DNA of 64,000 nt from an uncultured Polaribacter sp. (GTDB taxonomy: Bacteria; Bacteroidota; Bacteroidia; Flavobacteriales; Flavobacteriaceae), in contig NZ_CANMVP010000018.1 in assembly GCF_947501385.1 (NCBI RefSeq), positions 1-64,000 of the forward strand, given 5' to 3'. Under the pieces are notes generated by a model. The model did not search any database. It was not told the DNA's origin and saw only the letters and a list, made by a program, of their open reading frames with translations. Made by a program: the position numbers and the translations under genes. Shown here piece by piece: positions 26,726-35,276 of this stretch (position 1 is its first letter; every line of letters starts with the position of its first letter).

Positions 26726-26750
26726 TCCTTTTATCGCCCAAAGGGGGAAA
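26726..26750. repeat. REP-like palindrome, CCC/GGG family, at the sirC 5' end
   Basis: The CGCCCAAAGGGGGAAAT segment with flanking bases is a partial copy of the CCCCT/AGGGG family. It sits between the two possible sirC starts. Confidence 0.55.
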
Positions 26751-26829
26751 TAAATTTACTGGAATTTTATGATCTCCTGTTTCTTCCTTCATTATTTATA
26801 ATAAACATTTTTTAATAATGATTGTTAAA

Positions 26830-27636
26830 TTAGACGTTTAGTTCTTTTGAATATTTATATTGAATAGTTCCAATAATATTTCTGTGATTTACTACTTCAC
26901 CTAAAACTATGATGGCAGGATTGCTTAATTCTTTCTCTCTAACAATTTCTAATATGGTATCTACCGTACCAATTCCTACTTTTTCGTTTGTTCTTGTTCC
27001 GTTTTGTATGATGGCAACTGGTAAGTTGTTTTTATTTTCTTGCTGAAATAATTGTATGATTTCGGAGAGTTTCCCCATTCCCATTAACACTACAACTGTT
27101 GCATTTGACTTTGCAGCCAGTGCAATATCATTTGAGAGTTTGTGTTCTTTTGTAGTTCCTGTAATTACCCAAAAACTTTCTGCATACCCACGTTTTGTAA
27201 CTGGAATATTTTGAGATGCAGGAACTGCCAATGAAGATGAAATGCCTGGAACCATTGCCGTTTCGATTCCAAAATTAGCTGCAAATTCCATTTCTTCTGC
27301 ACCTCTGCCAAAAATAAATGGATCCCCCCCTTTTAAGCGAACTACATGTTGGTGCATGTTGGCTCTTTCAACAATTAATTCATTAATTTGTTCTTGTTGA
27401 TACCTGTAGCAACCTCTTCTTTTTCCTACAAAAATTAATTCAGCATTTGGATTTACAAATGCTAATAATGCTTCATTTACCAAAGCATCGTATAAAACCA
27501 CATCTGCAACTTTTAAAACTTTTATTGCTTTCAACGTGATTAAATCTACATCTCCTGGCCCTGCACCAACAACTGTTAAGAGCCCCCTAGCCGAAGGGGG
27601 AAAACCATTCTCTTTATAAGTATTAGCATTTTTCAT
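26830..27636 (-). CDS. cobA: Uroporphyrinogen-III C-methyltransferase
   Basis: The protein adds two methyl groups from SAM to uroporphyrinogen III, making precorrin-2. It has the SUMT signatures LTVVGAGPGDVDLITLKA, VLYDALVNEALL, RLKGGDPFIFGRGAEE and VPGISSSLAVPA. Length is 268 residues. The first 20 residues include FPPSARG, encoded by a CCCCT/AGGGG palindrome at 27580-27602, where relatives have only a short start. The gene lies 9 bases after the sulfite reductase gene and is followed by sirC, giving the complete siroheme branch. Confidence 0.94.
   Translation of the reverse strand: MKNANTYKENGFPPSARGLLTVVGAGPGDVDLITLKAIKVLKVADVVLYDALVNEALLAFVNPNAELIFVGKRRGCYRYQQEQINELIVERANMHQHVVRLKGGDPFIFGRGAEEMEFAANFGIETAMVPGISSSLAVPASQNIPVTKRGYAESFWVITGTTKEHKLSNDIALAAKSNATVVVLMGMGKLSEIIQLFQQENKNNLPVAIIQNGTRTNEKVGIGTVDTILEIVREKELSNPAIIVLGEVVNHRNIIGTIQYKYSKELNV
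27580..27602. repeat. REP-like palindrome within the cobA N-terminal coding region
   Basis: AGCCCCCTAGCCGAAGGGGGAA, arms CCCCCT/AGGGGG. It is translated as part of the CobA N-terminus, ahead of the conserved domain. Confidence 0.75.
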
Positions 27637-27645
27637 TCTTTAATT

Positions 27646-29751
27646 TTAAATAGCCGTTTCTACAAAAGTATTAGATAATTCTCTAAATGTTTTCACTTTT
27701 TGTAAGAAATATTCAGAATCATTGATATATTGTGAACAGAACTCTTTATTAGGTGAATATTTATTAATTTGATAAATTAACTCACTAAAAGATGTGTTTA
27801 ACTCAATTGTATTTGTTTCTACAAAATGGGCATCAAATTGAGAAATGATACCAGCATGAGTATTTGTCTTTTTGTTTTCTGCCAATAACATCGCTTTTGC
27901 AGTATTTACTAAAGATTGGTATGCATAATAGATAGCTCCTGAATAGACTCCGTTTTCAAAAGCTTCTTTGGCATTCTCAATTTTTTCTTTGCTTTCAAGA
28001 AATAAAGTTGCAATTAAATCGATAACAACTCCTGCACACTCTCCAATTCCTATTGCTTTAAGATATTTGTCTTTTTCTCCCCAATCAATAAAATCTTCTT
28101 GTGTTAAATTGGTAACATCTTGTAAATCGTTGAGGAGGTTATAAAAATATTTTTCTCCTGTTTCTCTATAATATGTTTCAAATTGCTTTCCATTCGCATT
28201 GGCTTCAAAATCGTTTAAGATTCTACGCAATGCTTCAGGCCCTCTTTTACTGGGTACTTTTACTACTTTATCTGCAAAAACGCCGTTCCCATCTCCTAAA
28301 TTTCCACCACCTAGCAATACTTGTAATGCTGGTGCTACTAATTTATTTGGTGTGCGTACAGACATTCCTTGAAAACCAATATGTGCCATATTGTGCTGCC
28401 CACAGGCATTCATACAACCACTAATTTTAATCACAAGATCTTTGTTCTGTAAATATTGTGGATATTCTGCAGTAATAACACGTTCTAATTCTACCGCAAT
28501 TCCTGTACTGCTAGCAATGCCTAAATTACAAGTGTCTGTTCCTGGACAAGCAGTAATATCTACGGCTTTATTATAACCCTCTTCAGCAAACCCTAATTTT
28601 TCTAATTCTGAATAAAACAAAGGAACTAACTCTTGTTTTACAAAAGGAATTACAATGTTCTGACGCAGGGTTAAACGGATTTCTCCAGCAGCATAGGTAT
28701 CAATCAAGTTAGCTAACAAACGTGCTTTGTCTGTGTAAAAGTCACCTAACAAAACTTTAATCCCTATGGCAACATAACCAACCTGCTTTTGGGGGATAAT
28801 GTTGGTGCTTTTCCAACGATTAAAAGCAAGTTGATCTTTTATTGTTGCTTTTGGAATGTCTGAAATTTTAACCGGTTTTGATGGTACATATGCATCTGCG
28901 TCAATAGCAACCGTTTGAAAGGCAATGGCTTTTTGTTCTTCTGTAATTAATTCTTTAAAAGCCTCTAAGCCAATGTCTTTTAGAAGGAATTTCATTCTTG
29001 CTTTGGCCCTACTTTTACGTTCGCCATAACGATCAAAAATTCTTAAAACACCTTCCATAACTGGAATCATTTTATCTGACGGTAAAAAATCATATAGTAC
29101 TTCTGCATGACGTGGCTGAGATCCTAATCCGCCGCCAACCATCACTTTAAACCCGCGAATGCCATTTTCTATTTTAGCGATATACCCCAAATCATGTAAG
29201 TAAGACAGTCCAGTATCTTCATCTGTAGATGAAAAAGATACTTTAAACTTACGTCCCATTTCTTGACAGATTGGGTTTCTTAAAAAGAATTTATACAATG
29301 CATCTGCATAAGGAGACACATCAAAAGGTTCGTTAACATCTATTCCTGCTGTTTCAGAAGCGGTTACATTTCTTACAACATTTCCACAAGCTTCACGTAA
29401 GGTAATGGCATCTTTTTCTAATTGCGCCCACAATTCTGGAGTTCTATCTAAACTCACATGATGAATTTGAATATCCTGACGTGTAGTAATGTGCAATCTT
29501 CCTCTAGAATATTCATCAGAAACTTCAGCAATTCTTCGTAGTTGATTGCTCTTTAATTTTCCATAAGGAATTTTTATACGAATCATTTGAACGCCTTGCT
29601 GACGTTGACCATAAACTCCTCTTGCCAAACGTAAACTTCTAAATTTTTCTTCGTCTATTTGTAGATTTTTAAATTGCTGAATCTTATCAGCCAATTCAAT
29701 AATATCTTTTTCTACAACTGGATTTTCTATTTCTGTCTCAAAACTTTTCAT
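27646..29751 (-). CDS. Ferredoxin-dependent sulfite (nitrite) reductase fused to a C-terminal HEPN domain
   Basis: Starting at 29751 gives MKSFETEIENPVVEK. Residues about 20-550 are a siroheme/4Fe-4S reductase with the two half-repeats and cluster ligands in TACPGTDTCNLG and SGCMNACGQH. It reduces sulfite to sulfide with six electrons from ferredoxin. After about residue 560 a helical domain of about 140 residues follows (SKEKIENAKEAFENGVYSGA, YQSLVNTAKAMLL), which reads as HEPN. HEPN is not part of normal sulfite reductases; it may be a regulatory or scaffold domain. The gene order with cysN, cobA and sirC supports sulfite rather than nitrite as the substrate. Confidence 0.9.
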   Translation of the reverse strand: MKSFETEIENPVVEKDIIELADKIQQFKNLQIDEEKFRSLRLARGVYGQRQQGVQMIRIKIPYGKLKSNQLRRIAEVSDEYSRGRLHITTRQDIQIHHVSLDRTPELWAQLEKDAITLREACGNVVRNVTASETAGIDVNEPFDVSPYADALYKFFLRNPICQEMGRKFKVSFSSTDEDTGLSYLHDLGYIAKIENGIRGFKVMVGGGLGSQPRHAEVLYDFLPSDKMIPVMEGVLRIFDRYGERKSRAKARMKFLLKDIGLEAFKELITEEQKAIAFQTVAIDADAYVPSKPVKISDIPKATIKDQLAFNRWKSTNIIPQKQVGYVAIGIKVLLGDFYTDKARLLANLIDTYAAGEIRLTLRQNIVIPFVKQELVPLFYSELEKLGFAEEGYNKAVDITACPGTDTCNLGIASSTGIAVELERVITAEYPQYLQNKDLVIKISGCMNACGQHNMAHIGFQGMSVRTPNKLVAPALQVLLGGGNLGDGNGVFADKVVKVPSKRGPEALRRILNDFEANANGKQFETYYRETGEKYFYNLLNDLQDVTNLTQEDFIDWGEKDKYLKAIGIGECAGVVIDLIATLFLESKEKIENAKEAFENGVYSGAIYYAYQSLVNTAKAMLLAENKKTNTHAGIISQFDAHFVETNTIELNTSFSELIYQINKYSPNKEFCSQYINDSEYFLQKVKTFRELSNTFVETAI

Positions 29752-29752
29752 T

Positions 29753-29787
29753 CCTCTCCCCAACCCTCTCCAAAGGAGAGGGAGTTA
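29753..29787. repeat. REP-like palindrome before the sulfite reductase gene
   Basis: CCCTCTCC-aaa-GGAGAGGG at 29764-29782, with CCCC flanks. It overlaps the upstream alternative start and the ribosome site region. Confidence 0.75.
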
Positions 29788-29914
29788 TTTACGGTTGTCT
29801 TTTTAATTAATACTTTTATTCATACCTAAAAGGTTATTTATACTAAAAAAATCTAGTATAAGAATCTTGCAGGAATTAACTTATAAATTAGCAAACACAA
29901 TTCTTTCAAATTTG

Positions 29915-31246
29915 CTAATTCCCCCTTCGGGGGATTAAAGGGGGATTTATAAAACCAACCCCTACTGTATTGTTTGTTTTTGGGTTGATTAAAATAAACG
30001 CGCCATTTGATTTATTTTGATTGTAAGCATCTACCAACATTGGTTTGCTTAATTTTAATTGAATGTCTCCTATTTGATTCAATGCTAATTCTGATGGATT
30101 TTCCGTTTTTCCAGAAAAATCTGTCTTTATAATACTATTTAGTTGTGTAATTTTTGCTTGTGCATCATTTACACCATGCTTTATATAATATTTTTGAGAG
30201 ACTTGTAAAGGGGCGGAATCCATCCAACAAATAGTGGCATCTAACTGTTTTGTAATTGTAGGTTCTTCATCTACTTTTACCAACATATCTCCTCTACTTA
30301 CGTTTACATTGTCATTTAAAGTGATGGTTACAGAACTGCCGCTTTTTGCTCTTGCGTATTCTTTATCAAAAAAATGAATGCTTTTTATAGTTGATTTTGT
30401 TAAAGATGGTAATACGGTTACTTTGTCTCCAACTTCAAAATCACCACCATAAATTTTACCTGCATATCCTCTAAAATCGTGATATGTAGCTATTTTTGGT
30501 CTGATTACTGTTTGCACAGGAAAACGTACTTGAGAATCATCACTAATATCTTCTGTATCTAATTTTTCTAAATGCTGTAATAAGGTTTCCCCTTGGTACC
30601 AAGGCATATTTTCTGATACTGAAACCACATTATCTCCTTGTAAAGCAGACAAAGGAATAAAGGTTAATTGCTGGTCTTTGTACTCACTTTTACTTGCTAA
30701 ATATTCAATTTCACCTTTAATGATCTTGTATTTTTCTTCTGAAAAATCAACCAAATCCATCTTATTAACAGCAATGACAACATTTTTGATTCGCAGTAAA
30801 TTATTGATAAAAAAGTGACGGTATGTTTGTTCTACCACACCATTTCTAGCATCAATTAAAACAATGGAAGCTTGCGCTGTAGAAGCCCCTGTTACCATGT
30901 TTCTGGTATATTCTATATGACCTGGAGTATCTGCAATAATAAAACTCTTTTTTCTTGTTGAAAAATAAATATGAGCCACATCAATGGTAATTCCTTGTTC
31001 TCTTTCTGCAACCAAACCATCTGTAGCCAAAGAAAAATCTAAATAGTCAAAACCACGTTGTCTACTTTTTTCTTCTATCGCTTCTAATTTATCATCTGTT
31101 AATGATTTTGTATCATACAACAAACGTCCAATTAAGGTACTTTTACCGTCATCTACACTTCCTGCTGTTGCTATTTTTAGATGCCCGAGATTATTTTTCT
31201 TTAAAGGAGAAAAATTTGATTTGATATGTGTTTTTGTTTTTATCAT
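29915..31246 (-). CDS. cysN: Sulfate adenylyltransferase, GTPase subunit
   Basis: The 443-residue protein is the GTPase that drives ATP sulfurylase: G1 GSVDDGKST, G3 DTPGH, G4 NKMD and two beta-barrel domains after. It activates sulfate to APS together with CysD. It lacks a C-terminal APS kinase (CysC) domain. The last residues (NPPLIPRRGN) and the stop codon come from a CCCCCT/AGGGGG palindrome at 29920-29946, so the natural tail was overwritten. It sits downstream of cysD with a 166-base repeat-rich gap. Confidence 0.95.
   Translation of the reverse strand: MIKTKTHIKSNFSPLKKNNLGHLKIATAGSVDDGKSTLIGRLLYDTKSLTDDKLEAIEEKSRQRGFDYLDFSLATDGLVAEREQGITIDVAHIYFSTRKKSFIIADTPGHIEYTRNMVTGASTAQASIVLIDARNGVVEQTYRHFFINNLLRIKNVVIAVNKMDLVDFSEEKYKIIKGEIEYLASKSEYKDQQLTFIPLSALQGDNVVSVSENMPWYQGETLLQHLEKLDTEDISDDSQVRFPVQTVIRPKIATYHDFRGYAGKIYGGDFEVGDKVTVLPSLTKSTIKSIHFFDKEYARAKSGSSVTITLNDNVNVSRGDMLVKVDEEPTITKQLDATICWMDSAPLQVSQKYYIKHGVNDAQAKITQLNSIIKTDFSGKTENPSELALNQIGDIQLKLSKPMLVDAYNQNKSNGAFILINPKTNNTVGVGFINPPLIPRRGN
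29920..29946. repeat. REP-like palindrome at the cysN 3' end
   Basis: CCCCCTTCGGGGG (29921-29933) followed by ATTAAAGGGGG. It provides the final codons of cysN. Confidence 0.8.
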
Positions 31247-31249
31247 AAT

Positions 31250-31412
31250 CCTATCCTAACCTTCCCAAAGGGAAGGAACTCATGCCGAGTATTGCTTAAT
31301 TTTTAAATTTTTTGATGCTGAAACAAGTTCAACACATGAAACTTAGGTACTTTTTTACTTTTTATTTTAGAATCGATTCCAGTGTTCCCCCCTTCGGGGG
31401 AAAGGGTGCTTT
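31250..31412. repeat. Repeat-rich cysN-cysD spacer
   Basis: It holds CCTTCCC-aaa-GGGAAGG (31260-31276), a TGCTGAAACAAGTTCAACA palindrome of a third type (31314-31333), and CCCCCCTTCGGGGG (31387-31400). All are REP-like copies of families seen elsewhere in the window. I see no gene here. Confidence 0.75.
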
Positions 31413-32318
31413 CTAAAAATATCCCTGCTGCTTTCTCTTTTCCATCGCGGCTTCAGAACGTTTGTCATCAATTCTTGCGCCTCTCTCTGAAATGGAGGAA
31501 TCTCTGATTTCTTCTACTACTTTGGTAATATCTATTGCATCAGATAAAACTGCTGCGGTACAACTCATATCGCCAACGGTTCTAAAACGCACCATTCTTT
31601 CTACCACTTTTTCTTCTTTATCTCTAAAAACCACAGCATCGTCTGCAGACCAAATAAGGCCATCTCTTAAAAAAGTATTTCTTTTGTGTGCGAAATAAAT
31701 AGAAGGAATTTCGATATCCTCTTTTTTAATATATGACCAAACGTCTAGTTCTGTCCAGTTTGAAATCGGAAAAACACGCACATTTTGACCTAAATCAATT
31801 CTGCCATTTAGCATATCAAAAACTTCAGGGCGTTGGTTTTTCTCATCCCATTGTCCAAAATCATCTCTTACAGAAAAAATTCTTTCTTTTGCTCTTGCTT
31901 TTTCTTCATCTCTTCTTGCGCCGCCAATACAGGCATCAAAACCAAACTCTTCAATAGCATCTAAAAGTGTTTCTGTTTGCAAAATATTTCTACTAGAATA
32001 CCTTCCGGTTTCTTCTTTTACGCGTCCACTATCTATATTGTCTTGTACGTTTCTAATAATTAAATTGACTCCTAATTCTTTGACCAATTGATCTCTAAAT
32101 TTGATCGTTTCAGGAAAATTATGACCTGTATCTATATGCATTAAAGGAAAGGGAATTTTTGCAGGAAAAAAAGCTTTTTGTGCTAAACGCACTAACGTAA
32201 TACTGTCTTTTCCACCAGAAAAAAGTAATACAGGTTTTTCAAACTGCGCCACTACTTCTCTAAATATATAAATTGCTTCACTCTCTAAAGCATCTACTTG
32301 TATTGTTCTTTGATTCAT
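31413..32318 (-). CDS. cysD: Sulfate adenylyltransferase, catalytic subunit
   Basis: I start at 32318 (MNQRTIQVDALESEAIYIF); an ATG two codons earlier at 32324 is equally possible. The 301-residue protein is an ATP-alpha hydrolase of the PP-loop type: LLFSGGKDSITLVRLA, MHIDTGHNFPET and IGGARRDEEKARAKER, ending with the family's QQGYF. It forms APS from ATP and sulfate with CysN. The length equals that of E. coli CysD. It lies between cysH and cysN in the operon. Confidence 0.96.
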   Translation of the reverse strand: MNQRTIQVDALESEAIYIFREVVAQFEKPVLLFSGGKDSITLVRLAQKAFFPAKIPFPLMHIDTGHNFPETIKFRDQLVKELGVNLIIRNVQDNIDSGRVKEETGRYSSRNILQTETLLDAIEEFGFDACIGGARRDEEKARAKERIFSVRDDFGQWDEKNQRPEVFDMLNGRIDLGQNVRVFPISNWTELDVWSYIKKEDIEIPSIYFAHKRNTFLRDGLIWSADDAVVFRDKEEKVVERMVRFRTVGDMSCTAAVLSDAIDITKVVEEIRDSSISERGARIDDKRSEAAMEKRKQQGYF

Positions 32319-32357
32319 AATCATGTCTTTTAGATATGCAAACCACATTCTCTATGA

Positions 32358-32421
32358 GCCCCTAACCTTCCCATTTCGACTGCACTCAATGCAGGCTTTA
32401 GGAAGGAACTCTTACTGGGGC
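32358..32421. repeat. Chimeric REP-like element between cysD and cysH
   Basis: The outer arms GCCCCTAACCTTCCC and GGAAGG...GGGGC belong to the CCCCT/AGGGG family, but the centre (TTTCGACTGCACTCAATGCAGG) is of the TCGAGCG/AGTCGA family. It looks like one element inserted in another. Confidence 0.7.
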
Positions 32422-32455
32422 GTTTTTTCTAGAGTTTATCTTAATAATATTTTTA

Positions 32456-33082
32456 TTAAATGTGTAATCCACACTCTCTATTGCTCTCTACTTTTGTTGG
32501 GTCAAAATATGCAAATTCATTTGGTAAATTTTTCTCAACTAAATACGCGTCTAAATCTTGATCTGTCCAATGGTAAAAAGGACTCACTTTTAGAACTCCA
32601 TCTTTACTTTTTGAAACCACATCAATACCATTTCTAAAAGCAGTTTGCCCTTTTCTTAAATTTGTAAACCAAACATCTGGTTGATGATCTCTCATGGCTC
32701 TTTGAAAAGGTTCTAATTTTACTTGTTTGGTAAATACAGCATGATTTGGGTCTTCTATATTAGGAATCCCCAACACTATATTTCTATGTGCCACTGTTTG
32801 TTTTGGTACATAAGCGTAGATGTTTAAATCTAACATTTTCTTTAATTCTTCTGCATGTTTATAGGTTTGAACAGTATTGTAACCTGTATCGCACCAAATT
32901 ACTTTACAATATTTATCTACTTGCGTTACAGCATGTAAAATAACTACTTCATAAGGCCTAAAGTTTGTGGTAACCACCACATTATTTGAAATTGATATTG
33001 CCCACTCTATAATTTCTGACGGACTTTTCTTAGCCATTTCTCTGTTGACTTGTGCTAAGTCTATGTTTTCTATTTTCCCCAT
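32456..33082 (-). CDS. cysH: Phosphoadenylyl-sulfate (or adenylyl-sulfate) reductase
   Basis: I start at ATG 33082 (MGKIENIDL) rather than the TTG at 33097. The 208-residue protein has the PP-loop fold (TTNFRPYEVV, WCDTGYNT), R-rich RDHQPDVWFTNLRKGQT and the C-terminal catalytic ECGLHI. It lacks the CC...C-x-x-C motif that holds a 4Fe-4S cluster in APS reductases, so it should be the cluster-free type that uses PAPS and thioredoxin. No APS kinase gene lies in the window, so PAPS must come from elsewhere or APS is used. It overlaps the DUF2061 gene by 13 bases. Confidence 0.93.
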   Translation of the reverse strand: MGKIENIDLAQVNREMAKKSPSEIIEWAISISNNVVVTTNFRPYEVVILHAVTQVDKYCKVIWCDTGYNTVQTYKHAEELKKMLDLNIYAYVPKQTVAHRNIVLGIPNIEDPNHAVFTKQVKLEPFQRAMRDHQPDVWFTNLRKGQTAFRNGIDVVSKSKDGVLKVSPFYHWTDQDLDAYLVEKNLPNEFAYFDPTKVESNRECGLHI

Positions 33083-33333
33083 TTGATGTTGTTCCAAATT
33101 CTTTCGTGAAAGAAGTATAATAGTAATTTTGTTATAAAGTCGATTGATGCAATTGAGGTTGCCAATGCTATTTCATCTGTTAAAAGATAGGAAACAACTA
33201 ATGTGTCTAGCGTTCCTACAAGTCTCCAACTAAAAGCTTTTACAATACTGCGAAACGGTTTTTCAGAATTTTTGTCTTCTGAAAAACGGCTATTTGCTGC
33301 TTTTTTGGTAAAAATGATTTGGTCTAAAATCAT
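33070..33333 (-). CDS. DUF2061 membrane protein
   Basis: This 87-residue protein has the DUF2061 core RSIVKAFSWRLVGTLDTLVVSY...ITKLLLYFFHERIWNNIKWG, with two transmembrane helices. The family often sits in front of cys genes in Bacteroidetes and proteobacteria, which suggests a role tied to sulfate assimilation, perhaps transport or anchoring, but no function is known. It is the first gene of the cys operon; its ATG follows a candidate Rrf2-controlled promoter. Confidence 0.9.
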   Translation of the reverse strand: MILDQIIFTKKAANSRFSEDKNSEKPFRSIVKAFSWRLVGTLDTLVVSYLLTDEIALATSIASIDFITKLLLYFFHERIWNNIKWGK

Positions 33334-33355
33334 AAAAAATAATTCAATTTATTAC

Positions 33356-33372
33356 CCTACTTATTTAATAGG
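33356..33372. promoter_or_regulatory. Candidate Rrf2-type operator in the cys promoter
   Basis: CCTA-N9-TAGG overlaps the expected transcription start of the cys operon. A related sequence, ATCCTATAGATTTAATAGAT, lies at 33434-33453. The Rrf2 regulator gene is the next gene upstream, so autoregulated control of the cys operon is plausible; no binding evidence. Confidence 0.4.
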
Positions 33373-33377
33373 ATAAA

Positions 33378-33385
33378 CAAACGTA
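33378..33385 (-). promoter_or_regulatory. Promoter -7 box of the cys operon
   Basis: On the minus strand TACGTTTG is a perfect match to the Bacteroidetes -7 box TAnnTTTG, 45 bases before the DUF2061 start codon. An AT-rich TTTATTC at the distance of a -33 box lies upstream. Confidence 0.55.
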
Positions 33386-33521
33386 CATTAATTTTTGATA
33401 TTAGAATAAAGAAAGTGAAGTTAAATTACAATTATCCTATAGATTTAATAGATTAATAAAAAAACAATGATAATGTTACGAATTTGTTAATTTGAAAATA
33501 AAGGTGGTATTGAAGAGAAAA

Positions 33522-33935
33522 CTAGTTTTTACAAAGATCTGCTAAAGAAGTATTTCTAAAAATTTTAAGAGTATTGTCTCTTACTTGAATCATTAATTTA
33601 TGAACAGCACAGGCGGTTTCATCTGGACAATCATCACATTTTTCATAAAAATTTAAACTTACACAAGGCACCATAGAAATAGGACCTTCTAGAATTCTCA
33701 TGATAGAAGTCATGGGTATTTCGGAGGGTTCTTTCAATAAATAATAACCACCTCCTTTTCCTTTTTTGGAAGCTAAAATTCCGTTTTTACGGAGTGTTAA
33801 AAGTATACTTTCTAAAAATTTTAAGGAAATATTTTCACTTTTAGAAATCGTAGCAATTTGCACAGGAATTTTATTTCCCTGTCTACCCAAATAAGTAAGC
33901 GCCTTAATACCGTATTTTGTTTTCTTAGAAAGCAT
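33522..33935 (-). CDS. Rrf2-family transcriptional regulator
   Basis: The 137-residue protein has the winged-helix start MLSKKTKYGIKALTYLG, then ISKSENISLKFLESILLTLRK and GKGGGYYLLKEP. Three Cys follow in PCVSLNFYEKCDDCPDETAC, which in this family can bind a Fe-S cluster or sense thiols. Its position, just upstream of the cys operon and downstream of metZ, suggests a CymR-like role that turns cysteine synthesis on or off according to sulfur state. The target site I propose is at 33356-33372. Confidence 0.92.
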   Translation of the reverse strand: MLSKKTKYGIKALTYLGRQGNKIPVQIATISKSENISLKFLESILLTLRKNGILASKKGKGGGYYLLKEPSEIPMTSIMRILEGPISMVPCVSLNFYEKCDDCPDETACAVHKLMIQVRDNTLKIFRNTSLADLCKN

Positions 33936-34109
33936 AAAACAAAATTACGGATTTTTAAGTTAGTGAAATCCAATTTTTACTTCCGAAGCGAAGTAACGTA
34001 TTAAAAATTGCTTGTAAACATACCTTTTCGACAGGAAAGCGAATCCCGTTTTTTGGTGGAATCTTTTAATTATTTTATTAATACTTTGTATAAAAATAAA
34101 CCTTATAGT

Positions 34110-35276
34110 TTAAGCGTTTAAAGCTTGTTCTAAATCTGCAATAATATCTACAATATTCTCTAAACCAACAGAAACTCTTACCAAACCTTTTGTAATGCCC
34201 ACTTCTAACCTGTCTTCTTCAGAAAGTCTTCCGTGAGTTGTAGAGGATGGATGTGTCACAATTGTTCTTGTATCTCCTAAATTTGCTGAGAGAGAACACA
34301 TGTTAATATTGTCTAAAAATTTTCTTCCAGCTTCAATACCACCTTTCATTTCAAAGGCAACAATATTTCCACCCAACTTCATTTGCTTTTTTGCAATATT
34401 GTATTGTGGATGCGACTTTAAAAAAGGGTATTTAACGAATTCTACATGTTCATTCTTTTCTAGATATTCCGCTAATTGTAGTGCATTTTCGGCATGTTTT
34501 TCTACCCTGATTGCCAGAGTTTCTAAACTTTTAGACAACACCCAAGCATTAAATGGCGACATTGCTGGCCCTGTATTTCTAGCAAATAAGTAGATTTCGC
34601 GCATTAATTCCTTATTTCCAACGGTAACTCCACCCAAAACCCTTCCTTGTCCATCAATTAATTTTGTTGCTGAATGAATCACCAAATCTGCACCAAATTT
34701 TATAGGCTGTTGCACATAAGGTGTTGCAAAACAATTGTCTACAATATAAATCAGCTTGTGTTTTTTTGCAATTTTACCAATTGCCTCTAAATCTAAAATA
34801 TCTACTGCAGGATTTGTAGGTGTTTCAATATATAAAATCTTTGTGTTGGGTTGAATTAAACTTTCTACCAAATCAACTTCATTCACTTTAAAATAAGAAG
34901 TTTCAATATTCCATTTTGGTAAGAATTTGGTAAACATGCTATGTGTTGACCCAAAAACAGATCTACAAGAAACCACATGATCGCCAGCATTTAGCAATGC
35001 CGCAAATGTTGAAAAAATTGCAGACATGCCCGTGGCAAAAGCGTACCCTGCTTCTGCACCTTCCATCGCTACAATTTTATCTGTAAATTCTGTCGTATTC
35101 GGATTTGTAAATCTGCTGTATAAATTGCGTTGTCTTTCTTCTGCGAAGGAAGCCCGCATTTCTTCAGCATCTTCAAAAACAAAACTAGATGTTAAATATA
35201 ACGGTGTAGAATGTTCAGAAAACTGTGTTCTTTCTGTCTGATTTCTAATTGCTACTGTTTCGAAATGTTTCTTCAT
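34110..35276 (-). CDS. metZ: O-succinylhomoserine/O-acetylhomoserine sulfhydrylase-type transsulfuration enzyme
   Basis: The 388-residue pyridoxal-phosphate enzyme belongs to the Cys/Met metabolism family: PLYLTSSFVF, YSRFTNPNTTEF, the cofactor Lys in VIHSATKLIDGQGR and the end NLGDTRTIVTHPSSTTHG. It resembles MetZ, which makes homocysteine from an acylated homoserine and sulfide. A second, metY-type enzyme lies upstream, so direct sulfhydrylation seems duplicated or one enzyme has another role (for example cystathionine synthesis or lyase). It is the last gene of the metY-fusion-metZ unit. Confidence 0.88.
   Translation of the reverse strand: MKKHFETVAIRNQTERTQFSEHSTPLYLTSSFVFEDAEEMRASFAEERQRNLYSRFTNPNTTEFTDKIVAMEGAEAGYAFATGMSAIFSTFAALLNAGDHVVSCRSVFGSTHSMFTKFLPKWNIETSYFKVNEVDLVESLIQPNTKILYIETPTNPAVDILDLEAIGKIAKKHKLIYIVDNCFATPYVQQPIKFGADLVIHSATKLIDGQGRVLGGVTVGNKELMREIYLFARNTGPAMSPFNAWVLSKSLETLAIRVEKHAENALQLAEYLEKNEHVEFVKYPFLKSHPQYNIAKKQMKLGGNIVAFEMKGGIEAGRKFLDNINMCSLSANLGDTRTIVTHPSSTTHGRLSEEDRLEVGITKGLVRVSVGLENIVDIIADLEQALNA

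Noticed and set aside
18160..32421. CRISPR-like array suggested by many short palindromes
   Set aside because: Copies are irregularly spaced over many kilobases, vary in sequence and have no regular spacers; no cas genes are present.
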